Source: Neostapfia colusana (lineage: Eukaryota; Streptophyta; Magnoliopsida; Poales; Poaceae). Taken from it: a stretch of 64,000 nucleotides of DNA. Numbering within the stretch: the stretch's first letter is position 1; every line of letters begins with the position of its first letter. Position numbers and translations under genes: made by a program. The stretch lies in contig JASWHV010000003.1 in assembly GCA_030760725.1 (NCBI GenBank), forward strand, positions 110,206,153 through 110,270,152, written 5' to 3'. Shown piece by piece: positions 53,376 to 64,000 of this stretch. The notes beneath the pieces were generated by a model. It worked only from the letters and a program-made list of their open reading frames with translations, was not told the DNA's origin and ran no database searches.

Positions 53376-53998
53376 TCCGAGATGCTACCGTTCAAACTCC
53401 TTACATAGCTCGGGTGGAAGCTCCCGAACCATGAGTTGGTGACATGCTCCCTTTCGGCTCAACGCATCAGCTACTACATTGTCCTTTCCAGGGTGATAGT
53501 TGATTCAAACATCATAATTCTTGATGAGTTCCAACAATCGACGTTGCCTCAAATTCAAATCCGTTTACGTGAATATATACTTGAGGCTTTTGTGATCTGT
53601 ATAGATCTCACATCGGTGACCGAGGATATAATGCCTTCAAATCTTCAAGGCATGTACCACGGCTGCAAGTTCCAGGTCATGTGTGGGGTAATTCAGCTCA
53701 TGTTTCTTTAGTTGTCTCGATGCATAGGCTAGCACTTGTACTCCTTGCATGAGCACACATCCAAGCCCTTGTCTTGATGCGTCACAATATATATCGAAAC
53801 TCTTGCTCACATCCGGCCGGCAATATGAAAAACTGCGCTGTGGTTAATCTCTTCTTTAGATCCTCAAAGCTTTCTTGACACGCTGGTTTCCACTGAAATG
53901 ATTTCCCTTTCATGAGCAACTCAGTCATAGGCTTCGCTATTTTAGAGAAATCCTTGATGAACCGGCAATAGTATCCAGCCATCCCAAGGAAACTTGCA
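53376..53998 (-). pseudogene. RNase H and connection of element C
   Basis: SFLGMAGYYCRFIKDFSKI and QWKPACQESFEDLKKRLT (53782-53990), then a frameshift. Next come RNase H pieces with a stop at about 53565 (IFT*TDLNLRQRR, relatives have Gln) and another after NYDV. The domain ends in VVADALSR-like sequence near 53470. It is truncated at about 53998, so RT proper is absent. Confidence 0.82.
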
Positions 53999-55394
53999 TT
54001 TAACAGCTGTTAAGTTTTTATTTTTGTATTCACTTTTGGTTAAGATATGAATTTTGCATTAGGTCTAGTGTTTGATACTCCGCTTGCATAACCAAATGAA
54101 CCCATGGAGTGTTGGGTAGGTGTCTTTCACCGTGTCAAACTGCCATGCTTAAGTACGGTTCGGTAGAAGTCGAGTGGTGAGATGCTACTCGCATGTTCAT
54201 GAACAACAGGGGCATACGGGATTGGTTCACAAATGAATTAGCAAGTTAAAGTTGAGACCGGAAGGTTGTAGGAGCAGCAGGACATAGGGGCCTGGGTGCT
54301 ATAGACCTGTCCATGTCATTCAAGGACCGATCCGTATGCGGCCCTGTTGAACAAGTTTGAGTTATGTACCGGACTCATGCTGGTATTATGGGACCCAGTA
54401 AACCGATGTACCTCGGGAAGCTGTAGTTTGTACTTTTTGGGTCGCCTCAGGCGGACAGACGGTGTGCAGTATGTGGGGAACATTCTCATGACATCTCACG
54501 TCGGTAGGTGCACCATGAGAGTCGCTACTGTACGGGGTGACTTGATCGATTCAAAGGGGGTGAAACGGGAGAAAGGCTGCCACGTACGACGTCGGTGATG
54601 GTTGCTGTAGGCAACGTTGACTACGACGTACGTGTCGTGTAGTCCGGGTGTTATTGATTCAATCACCGTCACTCGCGGGATGGACCAAGCATACTTGTTC
54701 TCACAGTCGTGACGTAGTAAGAACTTGCATGAGAAAGGAACTAATCACATTGGTTGAAGTTTATACTATCTTTGAAATGTTTATTTGGTGAATAGCTAGC
54801 GCAAACTCGATTCTTTTCTGCCGTGAGCAATTTACATCGGGGGAAAGGGTTTCTTGTTTGATTGTGGACTCCTGATGTGGCGTGCCCAAGGTTACTTAAA
54901 ATGTTGCAATTAATACCTGAAAGTAAGGATTCACTTTTAGGCGAGTTTAATTATGCTTATGCCATCCTATTTTAGGTTCATAACCTCACATAGAGTTTCA
55001 TGGTTAGGGTGACGGTTAAGTCTTGCTGAGCATTATGCTTACGGATGCAATCCGAGTTTTTTTGCAGGTATTTGACTTCATGCTTAGGAGAAGGGATGCC
55101 GATGTGACTCGGGAACCTCTGAGTGCTTACTCAAAGAGCATCCTCGCCGCTGCAGTCTGTCTTCGTGTTGCTAGTAAGAAACAGTCCGCGGGCTGTACTG
55201 TTTCTTTGTTGCTAAGTTAGAGATGAGTCGTGAGAGTTATAGTCTTCCGCTGTAGCTTATTTTGAGATAAGTATTTGTAAAACACTTTTGTACGCTTCCG
55301 CAAATGATTTATGTAATGTGATGTGTTTCTTCGACCCGTGTGCTGTTGGGTGCCGCATATCACGGCACCACCCAACGAGATCCTGTCCCTCACA
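53999..55394 (+). repeat. LTR P4, 3' third (family 1, plus)
   Basis: Family-1 LTR blocks in plus order: ttgcattaggtct, 'ggtagaagtcgag', the cctgttgaacaagtt block, gtgacgtagtaagaa, tcttgctgagca, 'gtgctgttgggtgccgcat', ending CCTCACA at 55394. The left end is cut at the junction with element C. The short frames at 54347-54598 and 55023-55220 are not conserved. Confidence 0.85.
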
Positions 55395-55397
55395 GCG

Positions 55398-55409
55398 TGG
55401 TACCAGAGC
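55398..55409 (+). other. Primer-binding site of E4, one mismatch
   Basis: TGGTACCAGAGC: the sixth base is C instead of T relative to the initiator tRNA-Met complement seen in A, E1, E3 and F. Confidence 0.87.
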
Positions 55410-56947
55410 TGTGTTGGGAATAGCACATGGATTGAGCATCATATTACGTTAAAAAAACTTAGGAGACGGTGAGATAACGGTATTAGGCCCACATAAGGAC
55501 TACTATTAGCATATGATAAAGGTGGCAACCTAACTTAATTGTTATGTCGGAAAATCGTGCATCTCGGGACGGTTTATGTCTTGGGGGTGTACGTGAGCGC
55601 TGTCCACCAGTGCGCACAAGCTGAAGGGTGGAGCCCCACGGGCGGTAGGTAACCCGACTCGCTTTAGTATCCTCTGCGACTCTTCATGTCGTTTGGGGTA
55701 TTCGAGCAACGCCATTCCCTAGCGTGCTTTGGGCAAGTATTGGAGACCCCGTCACGTGGTCAGTAACGTGAACACATAGCTCAAGGCGTGTTTGGCTTGA
55801 GAACACCTGTGCGAGTGATAACGGACGCTTGTACAAACTGTTATGGATACCGGGTTTGGTGTGCAGCCGAATCTGATCATTGAGTGTGTTTTATGTAGGT
55901 ACTAACCACGAAAACCTTAGTACGTGTAGAACACATTTATGAGTGACCGTTTTAGTGCCACCTAAGGATACGTATATGCCTGTGTAATCCGGTTAGGTTT
56001 TTCTTTGGTGAGGCAACGTAGTACCGTCATATTTCTTACGGTGCATCGCCACTGTACTACACTGGATAGTATTCTTTCCTATGAAGAAATCATTCATGAC
56101 TAACCTTCAAATTTAAAATGGATGTTGGAAAGCACATAGGAGTTACTGAGCTCTTCATTTGAACTAAGTTTCAAAGAAGAGAATTGATAGGCTTCTTTTG
56201 ATCCGAAAACAGAGTGCTCTGTTGTGGCAGAAATTTTTGCTGGATTTCGACAGAGCTTAACTCTGTGTATATTGACCCAATGAAGGTGTATGATACAGTT
56301 TTGGAAAGGTTTTTCAGTGCTCTACAACTTTTCTGTAGACTTCTAGAGCAAAATTAGATGTTAACTTGGTTAAATATCCAGATGAATGAAAACTGTTCAG
56401 AAAACAGAGCAGCTGCAAACTTCTCTGGATGTTTCGGTAAATTAGCCGTCACAGTCTGTAGAAAAATTTCTGAGGGTCATATGATACACCGTTGGAAAGG
56501 TTATGAAACTTGAAATGATTTTGTAGTTCATAGTTGTTCCAGAATTGTATTCCATTTGTATGTAAAACTGTGATGAAAACAGCCACATACAAAGGAGGTG
56601 CTGGCAAATTTTATCCAGAAATTCTGTCAACCTTGAATAATCATAACTTCTGATTAAGTGATGATCCAGAGGCACGTAAGTACTCGTTGGAAAGATGCTG
56701 AAGTTAACTTTAACTTGGTATCCATCTTGAGTTATGAAAATGCTTCTAACCGGATGAAAATCTGGGTTAAGTACAGAAAGGTCGGTTCTGTACAGAATAG
56801 GGGACTGTTTATGTTGGGTTTAGGAAGATGTGTACACATGAAATTTTGTTATGCTTTCATAAAGTTTTAGCAGGTTCATGTTTTACATACTTTCACATGC
56901 TGCTGCGATCAAGTTTTGACTCCCGTCAAAATTATTCTGTTGCAGTA
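55410..56947 (+). other. Leader of E4 ending in a splice-acceptor-like site
   Basis: Collinear with the E3 leader. It ends attctgttgcagt just before the gag ATG at 56948. No open frame is shared with the other leaders. Confidence 0.7.
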
Positions 56948-57030
56948 TGGTGCGTACTCATTCTCCGAGTAGGGCTGAAGGTTCTCACCGAGACGTGATG
57001 ACTCGAGTCCACCACGGGCACCGCCATCAA
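56948..57030 (+). pseudogene. Gag N-terminus of E4, interrupted by F
   Basis: MVRTHSPSRAEGSHRDVMTR and eight further residues, matching the MVRTRS-type start of D. The frame runs into TGTAACACCC of element F's LTR at 57031. Confidence 0.8.
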
Positions 57031-57429
57031 TGTAACACCCCAAAACCTGTTAAGAGGGGAATTTAAAAATTATTGGACGTATTGCATGTGGTGCAGAAAT
57101 TCAAATTTAAATTGGAATTCAAATTAAACTCAAAACAGAGAAGAAAAAGAAAAAGAAAAAGAAAAAACAAACCCCCCCCCCCGGCCAGTGGGCCGAAACC
57201 CACCAGCTGGCCCATCCACCCCCGTGCCAGCCCGCAGCCGCGCGCCCCCTCTCCCTCTCACTGACATGTGGGGCCCGCCTGTCATCCCCGACCTCCCGCT
57301 CGCGCCAACCGCCGGACTCTTCCGCGCGCGCGCGATCGTAACCAACCCGGAATTCCGCGTCCCTCAGCCCGACTCCCGGTCCCAGACGACGCAAACTCGA
57401 TCTAAACAAACCCGCCGCCCTTCCTCGTC

Positions 57430-57437
57430 TATAAAAA
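57430..57437 (+). promoter_or_regulatory. TATA box of the F LTR
   Basis: TATAAAAA in a GC-rich context, about 400 bp from the LTR start. Transcription would begin near 57460. Confidence 0.7.
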
Positions 57438-60341
57438 CGCCGGCATCGCTCCGTTTTTCCCCATGATCAGCCGTTTTTCCTCCCGGTGAGAACCAGAGTT
57501 TCTCCGGCCAATTTCTCTCGATCTTCGCTCGGGATTTCTGATCTAACGCGCTGATCTTGATCCACCGCCTCCGGGGAATCACGCAGGTGCAGAAAACTCG
57601 GTGGTTTGCGCTTCAAACACAGCGCCAATGAGCATCGCCGTGAATTCACCTCGGACCTCGTCGCCGACCGCTTTCCAGGACCTCCGAGCTCAAGAAAACC
57701 CCGAGGTGAGATCCCCGACCTCCCCTCTACCGATCTATGCCATGAAATCCCAGTTTTAGGAAGAATTGACGAAGATCCGAAGTTTTCCGGCGAGATCTCG
57801 GCCTTCCGCCACCGGGCAGCGCCGCCCGCGCTCGATCAGAGCGACGTGGCAGCTTGAGGGCCGTCTATTTTAAATCGCACGGTAGAATTTAAATCCCCGC
57901 GTACTGGTTCCACGTTATAATCTCAGCCGTCTGTTTTAAATCGGACGGTCCATGTCAGCCCTGCATTATAAAGGCCAGGATTCTTACGCGCTACCCCCTG
58001 GGGATCTCGGAAAATACGAGCTAGCCCCAGAAACTTCTGATCTAGCCCCTGGAACTTCAGAAATTCATGTAAATTCAATTAAAAATCAGTTTTAGCCCCT
58101 GGACTTAATAAAAATTAGCAAAACCCCTCTGTTATGCATAGTTAGGCCCCTGGAAATTCTTAAAATAATATAATAGACCCTGTAGTGGGGTGAGTTTACC
58201 TTTTTAACCCTATGTGATATTAAATTTAGGAGTTTGAATATGTGATTAGTATTTAAAATTTAAAAGATGGGACAAACACATTGTAAATTCAAATTTAAAC
58301 TTTCCTAGCACTTGGAAAACTTTGGAGTGAGATAAAAATAGATTTTTAGCTGAAATGGATCTGTCTAATTGATTGTTCACATTTATTAGTTATAGGGACA
58401 CATTTTTAGGCTAGGAAATAATTCTGAAAATTTATAAAATAAATTTAAATTAGTTCACATCAGAGGAGAAGTTCAAATATATATTATTTAATATTTTAGA
58501 TCAGAACCTATTCTGTTTAGATGTGTCTTACTATTTTCCTAATAAAGTTCACATTTAGGCATAGGAAATAAATCTGGAAATATAGCAAGCTAAGTGTGAA
58601 TAACTAGAAAATGATAAATGAAGTTTCCAAAATCCAAAGAATTCAGTTTAGGATTGGTAGAAGGTCTGAAAACCATTTGGAGTAGGAAATTACCTTGCAT
58701 GCACTCTTGGTAGCTAAAGAGGGTATTAAAGAATTTGTTTAAATTGGGAATTTATATATAGTGTACAAACAGAAATCTGAATACAAAAGTTAGAAATAAT
58801 ATACATATGTTTAAAAGTGCATGTAGGTCAAAAATCACCACACATAGAGTAACCACAACCCTTAGAAGTGTGAATGACTTTCATAGGTGTGAATGTTTGG
58901 TTTGTATGAAGTGAAAGTGTGAACTATGTCTTATGGATTGTTGTTTTCTTTTGCTATGTGTGATAGTATGAGTAGAACCTGGTCCAGAGCAAGTTCTCCC
59001 CTTCCAAGACCAAGACTTTCCATTCCCAGAGCAGCAGGAAGAAGGCAAGTGTCCTTGACCACTTTGATCCTATGCTAGGATGAGTAGATAGAATTATTTG
59101 CATTGTCAATTGAAATCTGAAACCTATGCTAGGAAGTTTCCCTAGAATTGCATTATCTTGTTTCCTTGTAGCTTGGGTTGGGATTTGTTTCATTATGTCA
59201 TTCATATTACTTATGCTTAGCCATGCTTAGAATGGGATAAGTGGGATATGATATCATCAACTTGTTTACCTTACTCTTGCATGAGACATTATGAGTTATG
59301 TAGAGGTAGGGATCGAGGTAAGTTGGATGATTTGGTTGGTGTTGGGTGCACGAGACTCGGGTTTGTGTTTAGTACTTGCCTGGATCCTAAGGACCGGTTC
59401 ATGGAGCATGTAACCTGGCTTTACCGTGCCAACCACATGCTGAGATGGGGCAGCTTGGCCAATTAATGAGGTGTATCCCCGGCGTAGTATGGGTGTGTTG
59501 GATGGTGCGGGGAGTAGGTGTCAGCTGGACTACAATATGAACCGCAAGACTCATGAGGGGGCCACTGCAGTGGGGTTGGAGGCTCTTGTATGCTGTTAGG
59601 CGTGAAACCTCAGTAGGCCCATGCTCGTCGGGAATCCCTTTGTAAAGGCTTCGTAGTGATCTCCTGGCTACACACCTGGGAAGTGTGAATGTGGTTCGTG
59701 GCCACTAGCATAATGGAGGTTCTTTTAGTCCACCCGGCAATGGGGGATGAAATCACTACATGTGGGTACAGTGGTGCAAACTCTGCAGAGTCAAAACTGT
59801 CATGACAGTCGTGCTCACGGTCAAGAGCGGCTTGGACTTATTCATGATTAGAGGATTGATGGCTTTGGAAGTTGAGGATGTTAAGCAGGGAGCTTAACAT
59901 TGGAATTTGAGGATTTGGTCATTTGATTATGATGATGGGTTGGGAGATTGGGACCATTTCACCTATGTAGTAATGTAGGTGCTTAATAGCTAAGGTGATA
60001 GGTATTAATTGCGTAGTGCTTTAACCATGAGTTCAACCTCTCCTTGTTCTAGCAATGCATGACATAATTTTCCCACACTTGCTGAGTACCAACGGTACTC
60101 AACCTTGCATATTTGTTGGTTTAAATTGCTGCTCAGGTCAAGGGGATGATGTGGTGTTTAATGATCAAGACTTCGGACCCGAAGAAGGATTCTAGGTTCA
60201 TGGAGTCCCCCGGGCAACGCCTGTGACGGAGCCCACGAGAATAATATTCCGCTGCTATTTTATTTACTTGTTATGAACTCATTATCGTCCATTGAGACAT
60301 ATGCTATGTAAGACTTATTTTATATTCGACACCTTGCTTGT

Positions 60342-60347
60342 AATAAA
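60342..60347 (+). terminator. Polyadenylation signal of the F LTR
   Basis: AATAAA about 95 bp before the LTR end. This placement implies a very long R region of about 2.9 kb if 57460 is the start site. Confidence 0.55.
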
Positions 60348-60447
60348 TGATGTTTCACTATTTGTCATCACATGTATGAGAAAATGATCCTGGCATACAT
60401 GTGATATTCACTCGGTTGCTCTTCGGAAAAACCGGGTGTGACAAAAG

Positions 60448-60460
60448 TGGTATCAGAGCC
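60448..60460 (+). other. Primer-binding site, tRNA-iMet type (F)
   Basis: TGGTATCAGAGCC after GTGTGACA-AAAG. Confidence 0.94.
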
Positions 60461-60644
60461 AAGGTTGCCCGTAGGAACGTGGACCTAGGTAGAAATGGAC
60501 GTATTTAAGGACCCTATTTTCTTAAAAACTATTTTACAAGGTGTGGGTTGAAATGTGTTATTTAATGGGCCACTTTATTCATCTTACCCCATCTTTTGTT
60601 CAAAATAGGATTTTTGCTTAAAATCTTATCTAACTTAATTTTAA
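60461..60644 (+). other. Short leader of F
   Basis: A 190-bp AT-rich leader, much shorter than the 1.5-kb leaders of family 1. It runs up to tgctttatgttttag, directly before the ATG at 60661. Confidence 0.65.
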
Positions 60645-61429
60645 ATGCTTTATGTTTTAGATGGTTCGCATGATCCGCACCGCCGCAAGTCCACCAGAGG
60701 GAGAGTTCCCGTAGTTGACCTTGCCCTGAGAGAGGAGAACCGTCCGGTGACATATCTCTCCTACGGATTGGCAGTAGGAGGCTTGTTGCGCCGTCTTCGA
60801 CGCATGCTCCAAGCCGTCAGCAACACGGGCAAGCTTATCATACACTATAGCTCCACCAGGACCATCCGTGAGAAGAGGGAAGAATGGAGTTCAGAGATGA
60901 GGATTATCCATGAAAATCAGCTGCTCAAGATCCACCACTCTCCAGCTTGTCGAGTGACATAGGTCGATGCGGAGAAGGATGTCACCTGGGAGGCTATCAC
61001 CTGCCAGAGTCACATCTACCGTCGCCACTGGACAAGACTGAGTACATGTATGTCCTCCAGCGTGAGGGTGGTACAATAGAGTACAAGTACCCGCCAGTGC
61101 AGCAAGGGACTTCCCATGAGCACATGGACTTGTGCTTGGAGGATGCTGCTATGCTCAGCATTCGACTGCAGGAGTGTCAGCAGGAGCTTCAGGATGTACG
61201 TGACACCCTGAAGGAGACTGAGGCGTTGCTTCGAGCCAGCTTGAGGGCGAGAGAAATCGGAGATGGGAATGAACTGTGTGTCACCTTGAATGACACATGG
61301 ACTCCTGACTCCCCAGATCGCCGGGCAAGCAGGCGTCGCCGCACTTCCCCACCAGCAGCTTCTCCACCCAAAGCGGAGTCAGAAGGCAGCCGCAATAATG
61401 AGGAAGATCCCGAGGAGCCAGCTCAGTGA
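60645..61429 (+). pseudogene. Extra ORF upstream of gag (element F), frameshifted
   Basis: The ATG at 60661 gives MVRMIRTAASPP and stops after 17 codons. The coding signal moves to the 60645-60962 frame (VPVVDLALREENRPVTYLSY, then LRRLRRMLQAV), and then to 60947-61429 (LDKTEYMYVLQREGGTIEYK). A heptad-rich coiled coil follows (SIRLQECQQELQDVRDTLKE), then a basic/acidic tail (RRASRRRR ... NNEEDPEEPAQ) and stop. Size, position, coiled coil and charged tail mirror the ORF at 4135-5088. Function is unknown. Two frameshifts are needed, unlike the intact gag-pol. Confidence 0.72.
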
Positions 61430-61749
61430 TACGAGTAGTGTAGAGTCCTTCCCTTAGTTTAGCAGGATGTCGAGTAGTCGAGTCGTTACCTTAGTTAATG
61501 GTGTGTTAATGCTTGGTGTGTGACGTGAGTTGTGGAAGCCATGGGCGTTTGTCCACAACCTCGTCTTCAGGTTATTTTGCTTTGGTGTGTGAACGCATAT
61601 GAATTAAGAGTGCATTTATGTTCACGTAAGACATGAAATCCTCAGAAAATATAAATGAAATAAGTTCTCAAGATCTTAAAGTTTAAACAAGCAAAAACTG
61701 GTAAGTTAATACATAATGCTTTGAATTAACATCTGGTTAATCATGATAG
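61430..61749 (+). other. Spacer between extra ORF and gag (F)
   Basis: 320 bp, GC-neutral then AT-rich, no ORF. It ends ggttaatcatgatag before the gag ATG. Confidence 0.6.
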
Positions 61750-64000
61750 ATGGCCGGAAGAGGAAAGGGTCGTGGTGCCAACCCCGCCAACAACAACGAT
61801 GAGGCCGGCAACCCTCATCTTTCTGGAGGCCAAGAGAGGTGTGGTCGCCGTGAGGAAGTTGATCCCATCCACCAAATGCTTGAGAATCAAAATCAGCTCA
61901 TCCAGAACCTGACTCAAGTGGTGGCCAACTTGCACCAAGCTCCACCTCCACAAGCTGCACCACGCCAACCAAGGTTGAGTGAGTTTCTGGGAACTCAACC
62001 TCCAAAGTTTGCAAGTGCTGCTGAACCCCTGGAGGCAGACGACTGGCTAAAGACCATTGAGAGCAAGATGAGGATCATACAGTGCCAAGGGTATGAGAGG
62101 GTGCTGTTTGCCTCTCACCAATTGCATGGACCTGCTGCTGATTGGTGGACCGCTTACGTGGCCGCCCATCATGACCCCGAGAACATCACTTGGGAAGAGT
62201 TCAAGCATAGCTTCCGAAACCATTACATACCAAGGGGTGAACTTAAAAACAAGAGAAAGGAGTTCTTGGGGCTGCAGCAAGGAAACATGACGGTGAGGGA
62301 ATACCTCACTAAATTCACCCAACTATCCCGTTATGCACCACGGGACATAGAGACTGATGAGCACAAACAGGACTGCTTTGTGGAAGGACTTACAGCGGAA
62401 ATGCAGTGTGCAATGTCCTCCAACGAGTATGAAAGTTTCCAAAAGATGGTGGACAGGGCATTTGTTGTAGAAAGGAAGCTGAAGGCCTTTGAAAATGAGA
62501 ACAAGAGGAAGGCGGGATGGTCACACCAAGCCTCGAGTAGCAACACCCGCCCACGTCTGATGCAGCAACCCGCAGGGCAGACGAGCCGAGCTGCGGTACC
62601 CTACTCAGCACCGAGAGGGTACAACCCGAACTTCAGGCCTCCGTCTGCACCAACGCAGCCACAACGTCAGTTTGTACAGCAACCTCGCCCCGCATATCAA
62701 CCTCGACCAGCAGTACAAGGACCCCAGAACCAACCCCAAGACAACAAAGGCCAGACACCTAAGGTCGGGGTGCAATGCTTTAACTGTGGTGAAGTGGGGC
62801 ACTACGCCCATAAGTGCCCAAAGAAGAAGCCCGTGCAGCCGCAACAGCAGAATGTAATGCGAGGACGGGTGAACCACGTCACCATGGAGGAGACGCAAGA
62901 GGCACCCAACGTGGTAGTTGGTAAGTTTCCTGCCAATTTACACATTGCAACCCTGCTGTTTGATTCTGGTGCTACCCACTCGTTCATTGCCCAAGGGTTT
63001 GTTAAGAAGCATGACCTAGCAACAACACAAATGAATCGTATGCTAGCAGTAAACTCTCCAGGTGGAGAAATAAGGACAAGACAAGTGTGTCCCAAGGTGA
63101 ATCTAGACATTAATGGGGTGGTATTTACTGCCAACCTTATAGTGATAGATTCACAAGTGATAGATATTATTTTGGGCATGGATTGGTTGACCAAACATAA
63201 GGGAATCATCCATTGTTCGACCAGAACGGTGGAACTAACTCACCCTAGTGGCACAAGAGTAAAGTTCATAACAATACAAGAGCCTAGGAGGGACATTAAA
63301 TTAAATCAAGTTGAGGTGAAAGTGGAGGAGATCAGGATTATCAGGGAATATCTGGACGTTTTTCCGGAGGAGTTGCCAGGTATGCCTCCCGATCGTGAAG
63401 TGGAATTCGCGATTGAACTAGTGCCTGGAACAGCTCTGATATACAAGAGACCTTATCGGATGGACTCCAAGCAGCTGGGAGAACTCAAGGATCATTTAAG
63501 AGAATTGACGGAGAAGGGGTATATTCGTCCTAGTTCCTCACCATGGGGAGATCCAGTGATATTTGTGTCGAAGAAGGACGGAACCCAAAGGTTATGCGTA
63601 GACTACCGTGCCTTGAATGAAGTTACCATCAAGAACATGTACCCATTACCCCGCATTGAAGACTTGTTTGATCAGTTGAGGGGAGCTTGTGCGTTCTCGA
63701 AAATTGATCTCAGGTCGGGATACCACCAACTTAAGATAAGGCAAACTGATATTCCAAAGACACCTTTCGTATCTCGGTACAAACTGTATGAATACACCGT
63801 TATGCCTTTCGGGCTAACTAATGCCCCGACATACTTCATGTATCTCATGAACAAGGTATTCATGGAATATATGGACAAATTCGTGGTGGTTTTCATAGAT
63901 GACATTCTCGTCTTCTCCAAAGATGAAGAGGAAAATGAGAAACATCTAAGGTTGGTGTTGCAGAAGCTGAGAGAACACCAACTATATGCCAAGTTGAGCA
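61750..64000 (+). CDS. Gag-protease-RT polyprotein of element F, open to window end
   Basis: The ATG is at 61750 (MAGRGKGRGANPANNNDEAG). I read about 750 codons without a stop. Gag capsid is at residues about 75-235 (FASHQLHGPAADWW, ITWEEFKHSF, GLQQGNMTVREYL). After a Gln/Pro-rich linker comes the knuckle CFNCGEVGHYAHKC (residues about 345-358). The protease active site is LLFDSGATHSFI (about 400) with DIILGMDWLTKH (about 475). RT starts at REYLDVFPEELPGMPP (about 535) and continues with LCVDYRALNEVTIKN, FSKIDLRSGYHQLKI and VFIDDILVFSKDEEE (near 63895-63935). All catalytic acids seen so far are present. Gag and pol share one frame with no stop between them. RNase H and integrase should follow outside the window. 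Confidence 0.95.
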   Translation, partial: MAGRGKGRGANPANNNDEAGNPHLSGGQERCGRREEVDPIHQMLENQNQLIQNLTQVVANLHQAPPPQAAPRQPRLSEFLGTQPPKFASAAEPLEADDWLKTIESKMRIIQCQGYERVLFASHQLHGPAADWWTAYVAAHHDPENITWEEFKHSFRNHYIPRGELKNKRKEFLGLQQGNMTVREYLTKFTQLSRYAPRDIETDEHKQDCFVEGLTAEMQCAMSSNEYESFQKMVDRAFVVERKLKAFENENKRKAGWSHQASSSNTRPRLMQQPAGQTSRAAVPYSAPRGYNPNFRPPSAPTQPQRQFVQQPRPAYQPRPAVQGPQNQPQDNKGQTPKVGVQCFNCGEVGHYAHKCPKKKPVQPQQQNVMRGRVNHVTMEETQEAPNVVVGKFPANLHIATLLFDSGATHSFIAQGFVKKHDLATTQMNRMLAVNSPGGEIRTRQVCPKVNLDINGVVFTANLIVIDSQVIDIILGMDWLTKHKGIIHCSTRTVELTHPSGTRVKFITIQEPRRDIKLNQVEVKVEEIRIIREYLDVFPEELPGMPPDREVEFAIELVPGTALIYKRPYRMDSKQLGELKDHLRELTEKGYIRPSSSPWGDPVIFVSKKDGTQRLCVDYRALNEVTIKNMYPLPRIEDLFDQLRGACAFSKIDLRSGYHQLKIRQTDIPKTPFVSRYKLYEYTVMPFGLTNAPTYFMYLMNKVFMEYMDKFVVVFIDDILVFSKDEEENEKHLRLVLQKLREHQLYAKLS

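Larger units (their letters stand above)
49547..53998 (-). mobile_element. Ty3/gypsy element C, 3' part (family 2)
   Basis: Minus-strand 3' LTR (about 49547-51885), polypurine tract, and a decayed pol from RNase H to the chromodomain tail. It is cut on the right at about 53998 by plus-strand LTR P4 and on the left by LTR L4. It is related to element F. Confidence 0.85.
53999..57030 (+). mobile_element. Ty3/gypsy element E4, 5' fragment
   Basis: LTR P4, a primer site with one change, a leader and 27 codons of gag. It is interrupted at 57030 by element F. The rest would lie right of F, beyond the window. Confidence 0.83.
57031..60443 (+). repeat. 5' LTR of element F, 3413 bp
   Basis: Starts TGTAACACCC and ends GGTGTGACA, four bases before the primer site. 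U3 is short and contains an (A4-5G)n stretch and a C11 run (57172-57182). The TATA box is at 57430. The long R/U5 includes a GC-rich first part (57450-57850), an AT-rich middle and the blocks shared with element C (59500-60150). There are no conserved frames; those at 57073-57857 and 59248-59466 are chance. Confidence 0.92.
57031..64000 (+). mobile_element. Ty3/gypsy element F, 5' half, best preserved
   Basis: 5' LTR (57031-60443), primer site, leader, extra ORF and an uninterrupted gag-PR-RT frame to the window end. It is inserted in E4's gag; the target bases are probably atcaa (57026-57030). It is likely the youngest insertion here. Confidence 0.92.

Noticed and set aside
57119..57582. Frames on both strands at the start of the F LTR
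   Set aside because: Driven by the purine and C runs; they cross the TATA box and have no homolog in the C LTR.
59248..59466. 72-codon frame in the F LTR
   Set aside because: Not open in the matching region of element C's LTR.

Overview
This is nuclear DNA of a flowering plant, most likely a grass (Poaceae), from a repeat-dense, probably heterochromatic region. The evidence is a nest of chromovirus-like Ty3/gypsy LTR retrotransposons with very long LTRs (2.3-4.3 kb), primer sites for initiator tRNA-Met, C-terminal chromodomain-like tails, and a decayed CACTA (En/Spm) transposon block. I cannot name the species. No intact ordinary host gene is visible. The only host-type coding sequences are two gene fragments inside the CACTA block.

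Layout, left to right. 1-8859: element A (minus), with 5' LTR at 6567-8859, an extra ORF, gag, a protease piece and a long open RNase H-integrase frame that runs off base 1. 8860-14337: element E1 (plus), a decayed gag-pol. 14338 to about 18215: 5' part of element D (minus). About 18225-21510: left-truncated plus LTR P2. About 21515-30660: CACTA block. In it, a TNPD fragment faces left, a TNPA-like pseudogene faces right, and between them lie subterminal hairpin repeats, a 3'-5' exonuclease (Werner-like) gene copy and a SUMO-conjugating-enzyme pseudogene. 30661-31600: LTR fragment P0. 31601-42960: element E3 (plus), whose 5' LTR contains a complete nested solo LTR (34685-38868) with a perfect 5-bp target duplication, ATAAA. 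42961-47463: 3' end of element B (minus), inserted in the E3 RT. 47464 to about 49515: LTR fragment L4. About 49547 to 53998: 3' part of element C (minus; LTR, polypurine tract, pol). About 54000-57030: LTR end, leader and first gag codons of E4 (plus). 57031-64000: element F (plus), the best-preserved copy, with a 3.4-kb LTR and an open gag-protease-RT frame that runs off the right edge.

Two LTR families dominate. Family 1 (A, B, D, E1, E3, E4, P0, P2, L4 and the solo LTR) ends in CCTCACA/CCCCACA-type termini. Family 2 (C and F) starts TGTAACRCCC. Nesting gives a relative order: E3 went into P0, the solo LTR into E3's LTR, B into E3's RT, A into E1's LTR, and F into E4's gag. Several in-frame stops sit where one C-to-T change of CAA or CGA explains them, as expected for old methylated copies.

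The most unusual part is 22190-27760. Two leaders with the same order of TATA box and downstream motifs point outward in opposite directions, toward the TNPD fragment and the TNPA-like gene. The captured exonuclease and SUMO E2 sequences lie between them among CACTA-style hairpin repeats.
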